64,000 bases of DNA from Stenotrophomonas sp. UBA7346 (GCA_002471015.1 DKPB01000055.1:62001-126000); one strand, 5' to 3'. Shown: positions 44,386-53,334, counted from the first letter of the stretch. The notes: a model not told the origin generated them from the sequence alone. A program made the numbers and translations.

Positions 44386-45768
44386 ATGGCCAAGACCCGC
44401 AGCGCCTATGTCTGCAGCGAATGTGGCGCCGAGTACAGCAAGTGGCAGGGCCAGTGCACCGAATGTGGCGCATGGAACGTGCTCAGCGAGATCGTGCTGG
44501 AAACCGCAGCTGCCGCCAAATCGCCAGCGGCCCGCCGCAGCGGTTGGGCCGGCAAGGTCGAGACACCGAAGATCACTGCATTGAAGGACGTCCAGCAGAC
44601 CGATCACCTGCGTGTTTCCACCGGCATCGGTGAGTTCGACCGGGTGCTGGGCGGCGGCCTGGTCGAGGGAGCGGTGGTGCTGGTGGGCGGTGACCCGGGC
44701 ATCGGCAAGTCCACCCTGTTGTTGCAGGCGGTGGCGAAGATGGCAGGCACCTTGCCGGTGCTGTACGTCACCGGTGAAGAGTCGCTGGCGCAGGTGGCTG
44801 GGCGCGCGGTACGTCTGGATCTACCCCTGGAAGGGGTCAACGCGCTGGCCGAAACCGGCGTTGAACACATTCTGCAGCATGCGGCCACGGCACGCCCCAA
44901 GCTGATCGTGGCCGACTCGGTGCAGACCTTGTGGACCGAGGCACTGACCGCGGCGCCCGGCTCGGTCAGTCAGGTCCGTGAGAGTGCCGCGCGGCTGGTG
45001 CGCTTTGCCAAGGAAACCGGCACCGCCGTGTTCCTGGTTGGCCACGTCACCAAGGAGGGCGGCATCGCCGGCCCGCGCGTGCTCGAGCACATGGTCGATG
45101 CTGTGCTGTACTTCGAGGGTGAAAGCGGCAGCCGTTTCCGTGTGCTGCGCGCGTTCAAGAACCGCTTTGGCGCGGTCAACGAGCTCGGCGTGTTCGCGAT
45201 GGGCGAGAAGGGCTTGAAGGAAGTACCCAATCCCTCGGCCATCTTCCTGTCCGGTGGCAGTACCCGCCAGCCCGGCAGTTGCGTGATGGTCACCCGCGAG
45301 GGCACCCGCCCGCTGCTTGTGGAAGTACAGGCGCTGGTCGACTCCTCGCCGTTGTCCAATCCGCGGCGGGTGGCGGTAGGCCTGGAACAGAACCGGCTGG
45401 CGATGCTGCTGGCGGTGTTGCACCGCCATGGCGGCGTGCTGGTCGGCGACCAGGACGTCTTCGTCAACGTGGTCGGTGGTATTCGCGTGCAGGAGACCGC
45501 GGTGGATTTGCCGGTGTTGCTGGCGGTGCTGTCCTCGCTGCAGGACCGGCCCTTGGCCGAGAAGACCATCGCCTTTGGCGAAGTGGGTCTTTCCGGCGAG
45601 ATCCGCCCCGTGCCGAACGGCGAGGACCGCCTGCGCGAGGCGGCCACCCATGGCTTCAAGCGTGCCATCGTGCCCAAGGCCAATGCGCCCAAGGCCGGCG
45701 CGGTGAAGGGCATGGAAGTGATCGCGGTGGAGCGGCTGTCGCAGGCGCTGGAAGCCGCGATGGAGTGA
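44386..45768 (+). CDS. radA: DNA repair/branch-migration protein RadA
   Basis: The 460-residue protein has an N-terminal zinc finger with Cys10, Cys13, Cys24 and Cys27 and a RecA-like ATPase with Walker A GGDPGIGKST (~101). The RadA signature KNRFGAVNELG is at ~258, and a Lon-like C-terminal domain follows (VGGIRVQETAVDLPVLLAVL). It acts in recombination intermediate processing. The ATG at 44386 gives the usual MAKTRSAYVC start; the frame reaches 44374. Confidence 0.97.
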   Translation: MAKTRSAYVCSECGAEYSKWQGQCTECGAWNVLSEIVLETAAAAKSPAARRSGWAGKVETPKITALKDVQQTDHLRVSTGIGEFDRVLGGGLVEGAVVLVGGDPGIGKSTLLLQAVAKMAGTLPVLYVTGEESLAQVAGRAVRLDLPLEGVNALAETGVEHILQHAATARPKLIVADSVQTLWTEALTAAPGSVSQVRESAARLVRFAKETGTAVFLVGHVTKEGGIAGPRVLEHMVDAVLYFEGESGSRFRVLRAFKNRFGAVNELGVFAMGEKGLKEVPNPSAIFLSGGSTRQPGSCVMVTREGTRPLLVEVQALVDSSPLSNPRRVAVGLEQNRLAMLLAVLHRHGGVLVGDQDVFVNVVGGIRVQETAVDLPVLLAVLSSLQDRPLAEKTIAFGEVGLSGEIRPVPNGEDRLREAATHGFKRAIVPKANAPKAGAVKGMEVIAVERLSQALEAAME

Positions 45769-45772
45769 GCCT

Positions 45773-46048
45773 AGTAATGCCGAGCCATGCTCGGCAGGGA
45801 CGCTACCTGTAGTGCCGAGCCATGCTCGGCAGAGGCGCTACCTGTAGTGCCGAGCCATGCTCGGCAAGGGGCTTTCGCAAAGACCCAGCTTGTAGCAGCG
45901 GTGTAAGCCCCGAATCTGATAGTCGCTCCGATCCAGAGATGCCTGCAATTTCATCGCCGCCCGCTTTGCGGCTTACACCCCTCCCACAAGAGGGCGGTGG
46001 GTAGGTGCATTGGTGGGAAGGCCTCTGCCGAGCATGGCTCGGCACTAC
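45773..46048. repeat. SMAG repeat cluster: three tandem copies and one inverted
   Basis: Direct copies of GTAGTGCCGAGCCATGCTCGGCA lie at 45773-45796 (diverged 5' end), 45809-45831 and 45844-45866, spaced ~35 bases apart with a similar GCTACCT spacer. An inverted copy lies at 46026-46048. The ~290-base convergent gap between radA and ypjD holds nothing else I can support. Confidence 0.88.
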
Positions 46049-46056
46049 AGGCCGGG

Positions 46057-46866
46057 TCAGCCGCGGCCCAGCACCAGCTCGATAACGAACTGGCTGCCAA
46101 AGAAAGCCAGCAGCAACAACGCCATCGCGCTCAGGGTCCAGTGCACCGCCTTGATGCCGCGCCAGCCATAGCGCCGGCGGCCAATCAACAAGGTGCCGAA
46201 GACCAGCCACGACAGCACGCTGAGCACGGTTTTGTGCACCAGCTTCTGCGCCAGCAGGTTGTCGACAAACAGCACGCCGGTGAGCAGGGTCAGGGTCAGC
46301 AGGCTGAAGCCCACCGCGATCGTGCGGAACAGCAGGGTTTCCAGGTCGGCCAGCGGCGGCAGTGCGCGCAGCCAGGGGCGGAAATCGCGGCGCCGCAGTG
46401 CACGCTCCTGCAGCCACAACATGACCGCCAGCAGCGCGGCGACACTCAGCGTGGCATAGGCCAGCAGGGCCAGCCAGGCGTGCAATGCCAGCCGCCAGCC
46501 CAGCACCTTGCTCGGCTCATGGCCGTAGCCGTGATAGGCCAGCAGCAGGATCGCGGCCGTGGGGAAGACCAGTACGCCCAGCGCCGCCATCCGCCCGCGC
46601 GCACCAACGAAGGTGGTCAGCAGCGCCATGCCCAGGCCTACCAGCGACAAGGCGGCGAAGAAGTGCATGTCCGGGCCGCCGCTGGTGCGCAGGGCCACCA
46701 GCAGGTGGTAACCGCCATGCAATACCACGGCCGCGCCTGCGGGCAGCAGCCAGCCGCGGGAGGGGGCGCTGCGGTCTGCGCTAAGCCCGCGCACGAGCAG
46801 GGCCGTGGCCAGCAGATACAGTGCGGTGGCGATGAGAACGATTGTCATCGGCACAGTTTCGCACAC
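46057..46866 (-). CDS. ypjD: CcsA/HemX-like inner membrane protein YpjD
   Basis: The 269-residue integral membrane protein is of the cytochrome c assembly (CcsA) superfamily with about eight helices. Characteristic stretches include RLALHAWLALLAYATLSVAA and, near the C-terminus, LVHKTVLSVLSWLVFGTLLIG, with histidines that could bind heme. It is located divergently next to ffh, as in other gammaproteobacteria. The precise function is unsettled (CorB-linked Mg homeostasis or heme handling). Confidence 0.9.
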   Translation of the reverse strand: MCETVPMTIVLIATALYLLATALLVRGLSADRSAPSRGWLLPAGAAVVLHGGYHLLVALRTSGGPDMHFFAALSLVGLGMALLTTFVGARGRMAALGVLVFPTAAILLLAYHGYGHEPSKVLGWRLALHAWLALLAYATLSVAALLAVMLWLQERALRRRDFRPWLRALPPLADLETLLFRTIAVGFSLLTLTLLTGVLFVDNLLAQKLVHKTVLSVLSWLVFGTLLIGRRRYGWRGIKAVHWTLSAMALLLLAFFGSQFVIELVLGRG

Positions 46867-46912
46867 GGGCCCGCCGCTGGCGACGTGATCCGCCAGTGGC
46901 GGCGCTGGCCGC

Positions 46913-46918
46913 TATACT
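46913..46918 (+). promoter_or_regulatory. Likely -10 box of ffh
   Basis: TATACT lies 40 bases before the ffh ATG. The -35 is not well conserved. Confidence 0.45.
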
Positions 46919-46957
46919 TGGCAACTCTGTATCCACGCTCCGCAGGTTGCACCGTAT

Positions 46958-48343
46958 ATGTTCGAGTCACTGACCCAGCGCCTTTCCGGCACCATCGAGC
47001 GCCTGCGTGGGCGCGGCCGCCTGACCGAGGAAAACATCCGCGAAGCCACGCGCGAGGTCCGCATCGCCCTGCTGGAGGCTGACGTGGCCTTGCCGGTGGT
47101 GCAGGCGCTGGTCGAGAAGATCAAGGTGCGCGCGGTCGGCCAGGAAGTGCTCAAGTCGCTGACCCCGGGCCAGGCCCTGATCAAGGTCGTGCGCGACGAG
47201 CTGACCGCGGTGATGGGCTCGCAGGCCACCGACCTGAACCTCAACGTGCCGGCCCCGGCCATCATCCTGATGGCGGGCCTGCAGGGTGCGGGCAAGACCA
47301 CCACCGTGGGCAAGCTGGCCAAGCACCTGAAGGAAAAGCGCAAGAAGAAGGTCATGGTGGTCTCGGCCGACGTCTACCGCCCGGCCGCCATCGAGCAGTT
47401 GAAGACGCTGGCCGACCAGGTCGGCGTGCTGTTCTTCCCGTCCAGCCCGGACCAGAAGCCGGTGGACATCGTCCGCGCCGCCATCGACGACGCACGCAAG
47501 TCCTTCGCCGACGTGCTGCTGGTGGATACCGCCGGCCGCCTGGCCATCGACGAAGCGATGATGGCCGAGATCAAGGCCCTGCACGCGGCGATCAACCCGG
47601 CTGAAACCCTGTTCGTGGTCGACTCGATGACCGGCCAGGACGCGGCCAACACCGCCAAGGCTTTCGGTGAGGCGCTGCCGCTGACCGGCGTGGTGCTGAC
47701 CAAGACCGACGGTGACGCCCGTGGCGGCGCCGCGCTGAGTGTGCGCTACATCACCGGCAAGCCGATCAAATTCACCGGTACCGGTGAAAAGGTCGACGGC
47801 CTGGATGTGTTCCATCCCGAGCGTGTGGCCAGCCGCATCCTCGACATGGGCGACGTGCTGTCGCTGGTGGAGCAGGTCGAACAGCAGGTCGACAAGGACA
47901 AGGCACAGAAGCTGGCCGAGAAGGTCGCCAAGGGCAAGAAGTTCGATTTGAACGACATGCGCGACCAGCTGGAGCAGATGCAGAACATGGGCGGCATCGG
48001 TGGCCTGATGGACAAGCTGCCAGGCCTGGGCCAGGTGCCCGAGCACCTGAAGCAGCAGGTCAGCCAGAGCAAGGAAGTGCCGCGCATGATCGCCATCATC
48101 AACTCGATGACCAAGAAGGAGCGCCGCAACCCGGGGCTGCTCAATGGCTCGCGACGTGCCCGCATCGCGCGCGGCTCTGGCACCCAGCCGGCCGACGTCA
48201 ACAAGTTGATGAAGCAGTACATGCAGATGGAAAAGATGATGGGCAAGCTTGCCGGTGGTGGCATGAAGGGCATGCTGCGCAACATGAAGGGCATGCTTGG
48301 TGCCATGGGCGGCGGCAAGGGCGGCGGCCTGCCGTTCCGTTGA
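46958..48343 (+). CDS. ffh: Signal recognition particle protein Ffh
   Basis: The 461-residue SRP GTPase has an N domain, a G domain with G1 GLQGAGKTTTVGKLA (~107), G3 VDTAGRLAID and G4 TKTDGDARGG. The C-terminal Met-rich M domain (MQMEKMMGKLAGGGMKGM) binds signal peptides and 4.5S RNA. It targets membrane proteins to FtsY and SecYEG. Confidence 0.98.
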   Translation: MFESLTQRLSGTIERLRGRGRLTEENIREATREVRIALLEADVALPVVQALVEKIKVRAVGQEVLKSLTPGQALIKVVRDELTAVMGSQATDLNLNVPAPAIILMAGLQGAGKTTTVGKLAKHLKEKRKKKVMVVSADVYRPAAIEQLKTLADQVGVLFFPSSPDQKPVDIVRAAIDDARKSFADVLLVDTAGRLAIDEAMMAEIKALHAAINPAETLFVVDSMTGQDAANTAKAFGEALPLTGVVLTKTDGDARGGAALSVRYITGKPIKFTGTGEKVDGLDVFHPERVASRILDMGDVLSLVEQVEQQVDKDKAQKLAEKVAKGKKFDLNDMRDQLEQMQNMGGIGGLMDKLPGLGQVPEHLKQQVSQSKEVPRMIAIINSMTKKERRNPGLLNGSRRARIARGSGTQPADVNKLMKQYMQMEKMMGKLAGGGMKGMLRNMKGMLGAMGGGKGGGLPFR

Positions 48344-48510
48344 GTGCGTTCCGGTGGGGGCGGCTGGGGGCGGCGCGCCTTTGCTTCCCTCGCCAGGGGG
48401 TAATTCCAAACCCCGCTGCGCAGCTCTTCCTGCTTGACGTGAGAGGGGCGTCAAGCTCCCGCTGGTGCCGCGCAAGGTAGTCGTTGTTTCCCACCCGGAG
48501 GCAGTCGCCC

Positions 48511-49581
48511 ATGAATCCTGCGATCCAGCAACGCGTTGATCGCTTCTGCACGCGCTTCGGTGTGGAGCTGCCCATTCTTCTCGCGCCGATGGCCGGTGCC
48601 TGTCCGGTGTCCCTGTCCGCGGCCCTGGCCAATGCGGGCGGCATGGGTGCGATGGGGGCGGTACTGTCCACGCCGCTGCAGATCGGTCAGTGGATGGACG
48701 ATTTCCGGCAGCAGGCAACCGGGCCGGCCCAGGTCAACGTATGGGTGCCGGATCCACCGCCGCAGCGTGATGCGGCCGCCGAAGCGGCGAGCCGGGGTTT
48801 CCTTTCGCAGTGGGGGCCGCCGGTGGATGTGTCGGCCGGTGATGCGGGCCCGGCGGATTTCGATGCCCAGTTCGATGCGCTTGTCGCGGCGCGTCCGGCG
48901 GTCGCCTCGACCATCATGGGCGTGCTGGCGCCCGCGCAGGTAAAGCGCCTCAAAGGTGCGGGCATCGCCTGGTTTGCATGTGCAACTACCCTGGACGAAG
49001 CACTGCAGGCACAGGCCGCTGGCGCCGATGTGGTGGTGGCGCAGGGTATGGAGGCGGGCGGCCATCGCGGTGCGTTTGATGCGGCTCAGGCCGAACGGCA
49101 GATGGTGGGCCTGTTCGCGCTGCTGCCACGCTTGGCGGACAAGCTGGAGGTGCCGGTGATTGCCGCAGGCGGCATCGGCGACGGGCGGGGTGTTGCGGCG
49201 GCCCTGCTGTTGGGCGCCAGTGCCGTGCAGATTGGTACGGCGTTCCTGGCGGCGGAAGAATCGGACATCGCCCCCGTCTGGCGACAAGCCTTGGCCGGTG
49301 CCGAACCGGAAGCGACCTGCGCCACCCGTGCCTTCAGTGGGCGCCTGGGGCGGGCGTTGGAGACGCCCTACGTGCGTGCTGCGGCCGCCGTTTCCGCACC
49401 CGTTCCACAGCCCTATCCGGTGCAGCGTGGCCTGACCGCCGCCATGCGCCGGCAGGCCGCGGCCGACAACCGGCTGGATGCCATGCAGGCATGGGCCGGG
49501 CAATCGGCGTGGATGGCGCGTTCCGCGCCGGCTGCCGAGCTGCTGGCCGCGATGTGGGGGCAGGCGAGGGCGCTGCTGTGA
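48511..49581 (+). CDS. Nitronate monooxygenase (2-nitropropane dioxygenase family)
   Basis: The 356-residue FMN enzyme has the family start LPILLAPMAGACPVSLSAAL, a GGMGAMGAV loop, the substrate-site VVAQGMEAGGHRG and the phosphate-binding PVIAAGGIGDGRGVAAAL. The ATG at 48511 follows CGGAGG. The substrate is probably an alkyl nitronate or another small detoxified compound. Its last codons overlap the start of the aminotransferase gene, so the two are cotranscribed. Confidence 0.9.
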   Translation: MNPAIQQRVDRFCTRFGVELPILLAPMAGACPVSLSAALANAGGMGAMGAVLSTPLQIGQWMDDFRQQATGPAQVNVWVPDPPPQRDAAAEAASRGFLSQWGPPVDVSAGDAGPADFDAQFDALVAARPAVASTIMGVLAPAQVKRLKGAGIAWFACATTLDEALQAQAAGADVVVAQGMEAGGHRGAFDAAQAERQMVGLFALLPRLADKLEVPVIAAGGIGDGRGVAAALLLGASAVQIGTAFLAAEESDIAPVWRQALAGAEPEATCATRAFSGRLGRALETPYVRAAAAVSAPVPQPYPVQRGLTAAMRRQAAADNRLDAMQAWAGQSAWMARSAPAAELLAAMWGQARALL

Positions 49582-50384
49582 CCTACCTGAGCTGCAATGG
49601 CCAGCCCATGGAGTCCGCGCTGATGCCAACGCTGCTGGTCAATTACGGCCATTTCACCTCGCTGCAGGTGCGCGCCGGGGCGGTGCAGGGCTGGGACCTG
49701 CACCTGCAGCGCTTACAGCAAGGCTCGCGCGAACTGTTCGGCACCGAGCTGGATGCGCGGCAATTGCAGGGCTGGTTGCAGCAGGCCCTGCAGGCGTTCG
49801 CGCTGGAAGATGCGTCGCTGCGGATCACCGTGTTTTCGCGTCAGTTCGATTTCCGCCAGCCCCTGCAGCCGGTGCCGCTGGACGTCCTGATCGGCCTGAC
49901 GCCACCGGCAACCATGCCGACCACTGCGCGCGCAGTGCTGCCGGTGGTGTACCAGCGCGAGCTGCCGCACCTCAAGCACGTGGGCACCTTTCCCCTGTTC
50001 CATCTGCGCCGTGAGGCCATGCGGCAGGGTTTTGATGATGCGCTGCTGGTGGATGCCGATGGCCGGGTCTGTGAAGGCAGCACCTGGAACCTGGCGTTCT
50101 GGGATGGCGCACAGGTGGTGTGGCCACAGGCCGACGCATTGCGCGGTACGGCCGAGCAGTTGCTGGTCCGCAGCCTGGATGGCCTGGGGCAGGTTCAGCT
50201 GCAGCGTCCGGTAAGCCTGGAGGCCTTGCCCGGGTTCACTGGTGCGGTGGCCTGCAACGCGACCGGGCTGTGGCCCCTGGGCCGGATCGGCGGGCAGGTG
50301 TTCGAGCAGTCCGATGCCTTGCTGCGGCTATTGCGGCAGGCGCTGACCCTGACGCCGTGGCGCCTGCCTGGCCAATCCCGGTAA
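49578..50384 (+). CDS. Class IV aminotransferase-family PLP enzyme
   Basis: The 268-residue protein is of the fold-type IV group (BCAT/ADCL/DAAT). The putative PLP-Lys lies in ELPHLKHVGTFP and the downstream conserved region is GFDDALLVDADGRVCEGSTWN. The GTG start at 49578 overlaps the preceding stop (GTGA); upstream in-frame sequence is only a shadow of the neighbouring gene. The exact reaction (4-amino-4-deoxychorismate lyase-like or an aminotransferase) cannot be told. Confidence 0.85.
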   Translation: MTYLSCNGQPMESALMPTLLVNYGHFTSLQVRAGAVQGWDLHLQRLQQGSRELFGTELDARQLQGWLQQALQAFALEDASLRITVFSRQFDFRQPLQPVPLDVLIGLTPPATMPTTARAVLPVVYQRELPHLKHVGTFPLFHLRREAMRQGFDDALLVDADGRVCEGSTWNLAFWDGAQVVWPQADALRGTAEQLLVRSLDGLGQVQLQRPVSLEALPGFTGAVACNATGLWPLGRIGGQVFEQSDALLRLLRQALTLTPWRLPGQSR

Positions 50385-50528
50385 CTCTGGCGTAAGCCGT
50401 GCAGCCCTGATGTCAGCATCGAGGGGTTTTCGGGCACTCACATGCTGCAGCCGAGTTGGTATCAGCAAGTCATGAGACTTTCGGGCGCCCAGCTTTGCGG
50501 CCTACGCCGTTCCTGCCGTGGGGTGGGG

Positions 50529-50557
50529 TTGGAATACGGGCAGGGCGCCGCTATAAT
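50529..50557 (+). promoter_or_regulatory. Sigma-70 promoter of rpsP-rimM-trmD-rplS
   Basis: TTGGAA (50529-50534), a 17-base spacer and TATAAT (50552-50557) lie 53 bases before the rpsP ATG. Confidence 0.85.
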
Positions 50558-50609
50558 CGCCAGCTTACCGCGCCATCCTGGCGACTGGGCAACATAGGAA
50601 AACACCACC

Positions 50610-50870
50610 ATGGTCAAGATTCGACTGACCCGCGGCGGCGCCAAGAAGCGTCCGTTCTACCACATCATCGTTACCGACGTCCGTAGCGCCCGCGACGGCC
50701 GCAACATCGAGCGCGTCGGCTACTACAACCCGGTTGCCCAGGGCGCTGAACAGCGCGTTGTGCTGGACGTTGCCGCTGTCGACAAGTGGGTTGCCAACGG
50801 CGCTCAGCTGACCGACAAGGTTCGCAACCTGTACAAGGAAGCGACCAAGGCCCAGGCCACCGCGGCCTGA
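50610..50870 (+). CDS. rpsP: 30S ribosomal protein S16
   Basis: The 86-residue protein starts with the family's MVKIRLTRGGAKKRPFYHI and continues with IERVGYYNPVA. It is an early 30S assembly protein. It is preceded by a consensus promoter and followed closely by rimM. Confidence 0.98.
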   Translation: MVKIRLTRGGAKKRPFYHIIVTDVRSARDGRNIERVGYYNPVAQGAEQRVVLDVAAVDKWVANGAQLTDKVRNLYKEATKAQATAA

Positions 50871-50876
50871 TCCTGG

Positions 50877-50900
50877 CGGGCCGCGCGCAAGCGCGGCCCG
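50877..50900 (+). other. GC-rich hairpin directly before the rimM start
   Basis: CGGGCCGCGC (50877-50886) pairs perfectly with GCGCGGCCCG (50891-50900) around a GCAA tetraloop, eight bases before the rimM ATG. No U-tract follows, so it is not a terminator. It may modulate rimM translation or RNA stability. Confidence 0.7.
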
Positions 50901-50908
50901 ACTGCTAT

Positions 50909-51424
50909 ATGAAGAAAGATATCGAGCGCCGGATCCTGCTGGGCAGGGTTGCCGGCGTTTTTGGTGTGCGCGGCGAAATCAAGCTCGAGTCCTGGACCGA
51001 GCCCCGTTCCGCCATTTTCAAATACCAGCCGTGGATCCTGCGTACCCCCGCGGGGCAGGAGTCCGAGCTGACCGGCGTGCGTGGCCGGGATTCGGGCAAG
51101 ACGCTGGTTGCGACCTTCCCGGGCGTGACCGATCGCGATGTGGCCGAGGCCATGCGTGGCACCGAGATCTACGTTGCCCGCAGCGCGCTGCCGCCGCCGA
51201 GCGCGGACGAGTATTACTGGGTGGATCTGGAAGGCCTGGACGTGCACACCGTCGAGGGCGTCAAGCTGGGCCAGGTGTCGCATCTGTTCAATACCGGCTC
51301 CAACGACGTGCTGGTAGTGCGCGGTGACCGCGAGCGGATGGTGCCGTTCGTGATGGACGATTTCATCAAGTCGGTGGATTTCGACGCCAACCTGATCGTG
51401 GTTGATTGGGATCCGGAGTTCTGA
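50909..51424 (+). CDS. rimM: Ribosome maturation factor RimM
   Basis: The 171-residue protein has the N-terminal RILLGRVAGVFGVRGEIKL and a PRC-barrel-like C-terminal domain (YYWVDLEGLDVHTVEGV; PFVMDDFIKSVD). It assists 30S 3'-domain maturation with S19. The ATG at 50909 is preceded by a hairpin rather than a Shine-Dalgarno sequence. Confidence 0.97.
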   Translation: MKKDIERRILLGRVAGVFGVRGEIKLESWTEPRSAIFKYQPWILRTPAGQESELTGVRGRDSGKTLVATFPGVTDRDVAEAMRGTEIYVARSALPPPSADEYYWVDLEGLDVHTVEGVKLGQVSHLFNTGSNDVLVVRGDRERMVPFVMDDFIKSVDFDANLIVVDWDPEF

Positions 51425-51431
51425 AGGTGCA

Positions 51432-51609
51432 GGGATTCGGAGGTCGGGATTCGGGATTAGCGAGCGGAGGGCGGGCAGTGTTGCCTTTGCGCTGCTGGCC
51501 TTTGAGCCCGCATCGCGCGAACGTTGTTTTCGTCTTTTGCGCACCCCGGCGCTGAGCGGCCACCGAGTAGCCTGCGTTTCCTAATCTCCAATCCCGACTA
51601 CCCAATCCC
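51432..51609. repeat. Inverted-repeat element between rimM and trmD
   Basis: About 29 bases at 51432-51460 (GGGATTCGGAGGTCGGGATT..) are repeated in inverted orientation at 51581-51609 (..AATCCCGACTACCCAATCCC) with a few mismatches, enclosing ~120 bases without a gene. The structure resembles a small dispersed or MITE-like element inserted in the ribosomal operon. Confidence 0.75.
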
Positions 51610-51616
51610 AACCACA

Positions 51617-52396
51617 ATGCGCATCGACGTCATCAGCCTGTTCCCCGAGTTCCTTGCCCAATCGGCCGCGCTGGGCGTGGTTGGTCGCGCGCAGGAGCGG
51701 GGATTGCTGGAACTGCACGGCTGGAACCCGCGTGACTATGCCGAGGGCAATTACCGGCGGGTGGACGACCGTCCGTTCGGCGGTGGCCCGGGCATGGTGA
51801 TGCTGATCGAGCCGCTGCGGGCAGCCCTGGCGGCGGCGCGTGCGGCCGATCCGACCCCGGCGCCGCTGATCTACCTCAGCCCGCAGGGCCGGCCGCTGGA
51901 CCAGGCCAAGGTGCGCGAGCTGGCGGCCTTGCCGCGGATGATCCTGCTCTGTGGCCGCTATGAAGGCGTGGACGAGCGCTTCCTGGCGGGCGAGGTGGAC
52001 GAGGAGATATCCATCGGTGACTACGTGCTGTCCGGCGGTGAGCTGGGTGCGGCGGTGATCATCGATGCGGTCACCCGCCTGCAGGACGGTGCCTTGAACG
52101 ACGCCGAATCGGCGGTGCAGGACAGTTTTGAAGGCGACGGTCTGCTGGACTGCCCGCATTACAGCCACCCGGCCAGCCATGCACTGGGCGAGGTGCCGGA
52201 CGTGCTGCGCTCCGGTAACCATGCCGCCATTGCCGCCTGGCGACGCCAGCAGTCCCTGCTGCGTACCGCCCTGCGGCGCCCGGACCTGCTGGACGAGGCG
52301 GACCTGAACAAGGCCGACCGCAAGCTGCTGGCGCAGGCCCGCGCCGCCCTGGCAATAGAAAATTCAGCAGATACTGGCGCCGAGGGCGCGCAGTAG
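51617..52396 (+). CDS. trmD: tRNA (guanine-N1)-methyltransferase TrmD
   Basis: The 259-residue SPOUT enzyme methylates G37. It shows MRIDVISLFPEFL, FGGGPGMVML, the knot motif LLCGRYEGVDERFL and SIGDYVLSGGELGA, with HYSHPAS near the C-terminus. The ATG at 51617 lies directly after the inverted-repeat element. Confidence 0.97.
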   Translation: MRIDVISLFPEFLAQSAALGVVGRAQERGLLELHGWNPRDYAEGNYRRVDDRPFGGGPGMVMLIEPLRAALAAARAADPTPAPLIYLSPQGRPLDQAKVRELAALPRMILLCGRYEGVDERFLAGEVDEEISIGDYVLSGGELGAAVIIDAVTRLQDGALNDAESAVQDSFEGDGLLDCPHYSHPASHALGEVPDVLRSGNHAAIAAWRRQQSLLRTALRRPDLLDEADLNKADRKLLAQARAALAIENSADTGAEGAQ

Positions 52397-52529
52397 GTTA
52401 GAATTGCGGATTCCCGTTGGCTGAATGGCCTTTGTGGACAGAACAACAAACGTGCAGCGCAATCCGGTGACTGCATGAGCCCAGGTTGTCGAATACGACA
52501 CGCCCACCCCGAACAATCGGTGTAACCCA

Positions 52530-52937
52530 ATGAGCAAGCTGAACAAGTCCATCGTCGCGGAATTCGAATCCGCCCAGATCACCCGCGAACTGCCGAAGTT
52601 CAGCCAGGGTGACACCGTCGTGGTGAACGTGAAGGTCAAGGAAGGCAACCGTGAGCGCGTGCAGGCATACGAAGGCGTCGTCATCGGCACCAAGAATGCT
52701 GGCCTGAACTCCGCTTTCACCGTGCGCAAGATCTCGCACGGCTACGGCGTCGAGCGCGTCTTCCAGACCCACAGCGCCATCATCGACTCGGTCGAAGTGA
52801 AGCGCCGCGGTAAGGTTCGCGCCGGTAAGCTGTACTACCTGCGTGGCTTGGAAGGCAAGGCTGCCCGCATCAAGGAAGACCTGGCTGCTGCCCAGCAGGC
52901 CAAGGCTGCTCGCCTGGCTGCCAAGGCCGCCGAGTAA
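52530..52937 (+). CDS. rplS: 50S ribosomal protein L19
   Basis: The 135-residue protein contains FSQGDTVVVNVKVKEGNRER, VQAYEGVVIG and RRGKVRAGKLYYLR as in L19. An Ala/Lys-rich C-terminal extension (LAAAQQAKAARLAAKAAE) is typical of Xanthomonadaceae. Last gene of the operon. Confidence 0.98.
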   Translation: MSKLNKSIVAEFESAQITRELPKFSQGDTVVVNVKVKEGNRERVQAYEGVVIGTKNAGLNSAFTVRKISHGYGVERVFQTHSAIIDSVEVKRRGKVRAGKLYYLRGLEGKAARIKEDLAAAQQAKAARLAAKAAE

Positions 52938-52968
52938 TCCCGCCAACAGGCCCCGCCTGTTTGCAGCA

Positions 52969-52997
52969 ACGGCCACCTTCGGGTGGCCGTTTGCGTT
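52969..52997 (+). terminator. Terminator of the rplS operon
   Basis: ACGGCCACC (52969-52977), a TTCG tetraloop and GGTGGCCGT (52982-52990), then TTGCGTT. The U-tract is weak. Confidence 0.75.
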
Positions 52998-53040
52998 AGT
53001 GGGCTTGGGTGGCGTGAAGGTTGGAAGTCGGGGAGGTTTT

Positions 53041-53334
53041 GAGGCTCAGAAGCTCAGAAGCTCAGGGGCTCAGAAGCTCAAGGACTCAGAAGCCTAGAAA
53101 GCCTAGAAGCCTAGAAGCCTAGAAGCCTAGAAGCCTAGAAGCCTAGAAGCCCCCTCATCCGCCCTCCGGGCACCTTCTCCCGCAAGCGGGAGAAGGGACA
53201 GCTAGGGTTTCTTGGCGCCTGATGGCTGGCCGCTCAGAGCGCAAGCCGGAGAGCCGGTAGAACCTCAGTAGCAGCAATGCCTGCCTTCCCTTCTCCCGCT
53301 TGCGGGAGAAGGTGCCCGGAGGGCGGATGAGGGC
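53041..53334. repeat. Minisatellite and dispersed hairpin repeats after rplS
   Basis: Degenerate AGAAGCTC-type units (53041-53090) grade into six perfect GCCTAGAA octamers (53101-53148). Next are two inverted copies of the dispersed CTTCTCCCGC/GCGGGAGAAG element with its GCCCTCCGGGCACC tail (53150-53198 and 53287-53334). The ~430 gene-less bases hold nothing else. Confidence 0.85.

Noticed and set aside
46967..48718. A 583-codon minus-strand frame
   Set aside because: Antisense shadow of ffh running into the next gene.
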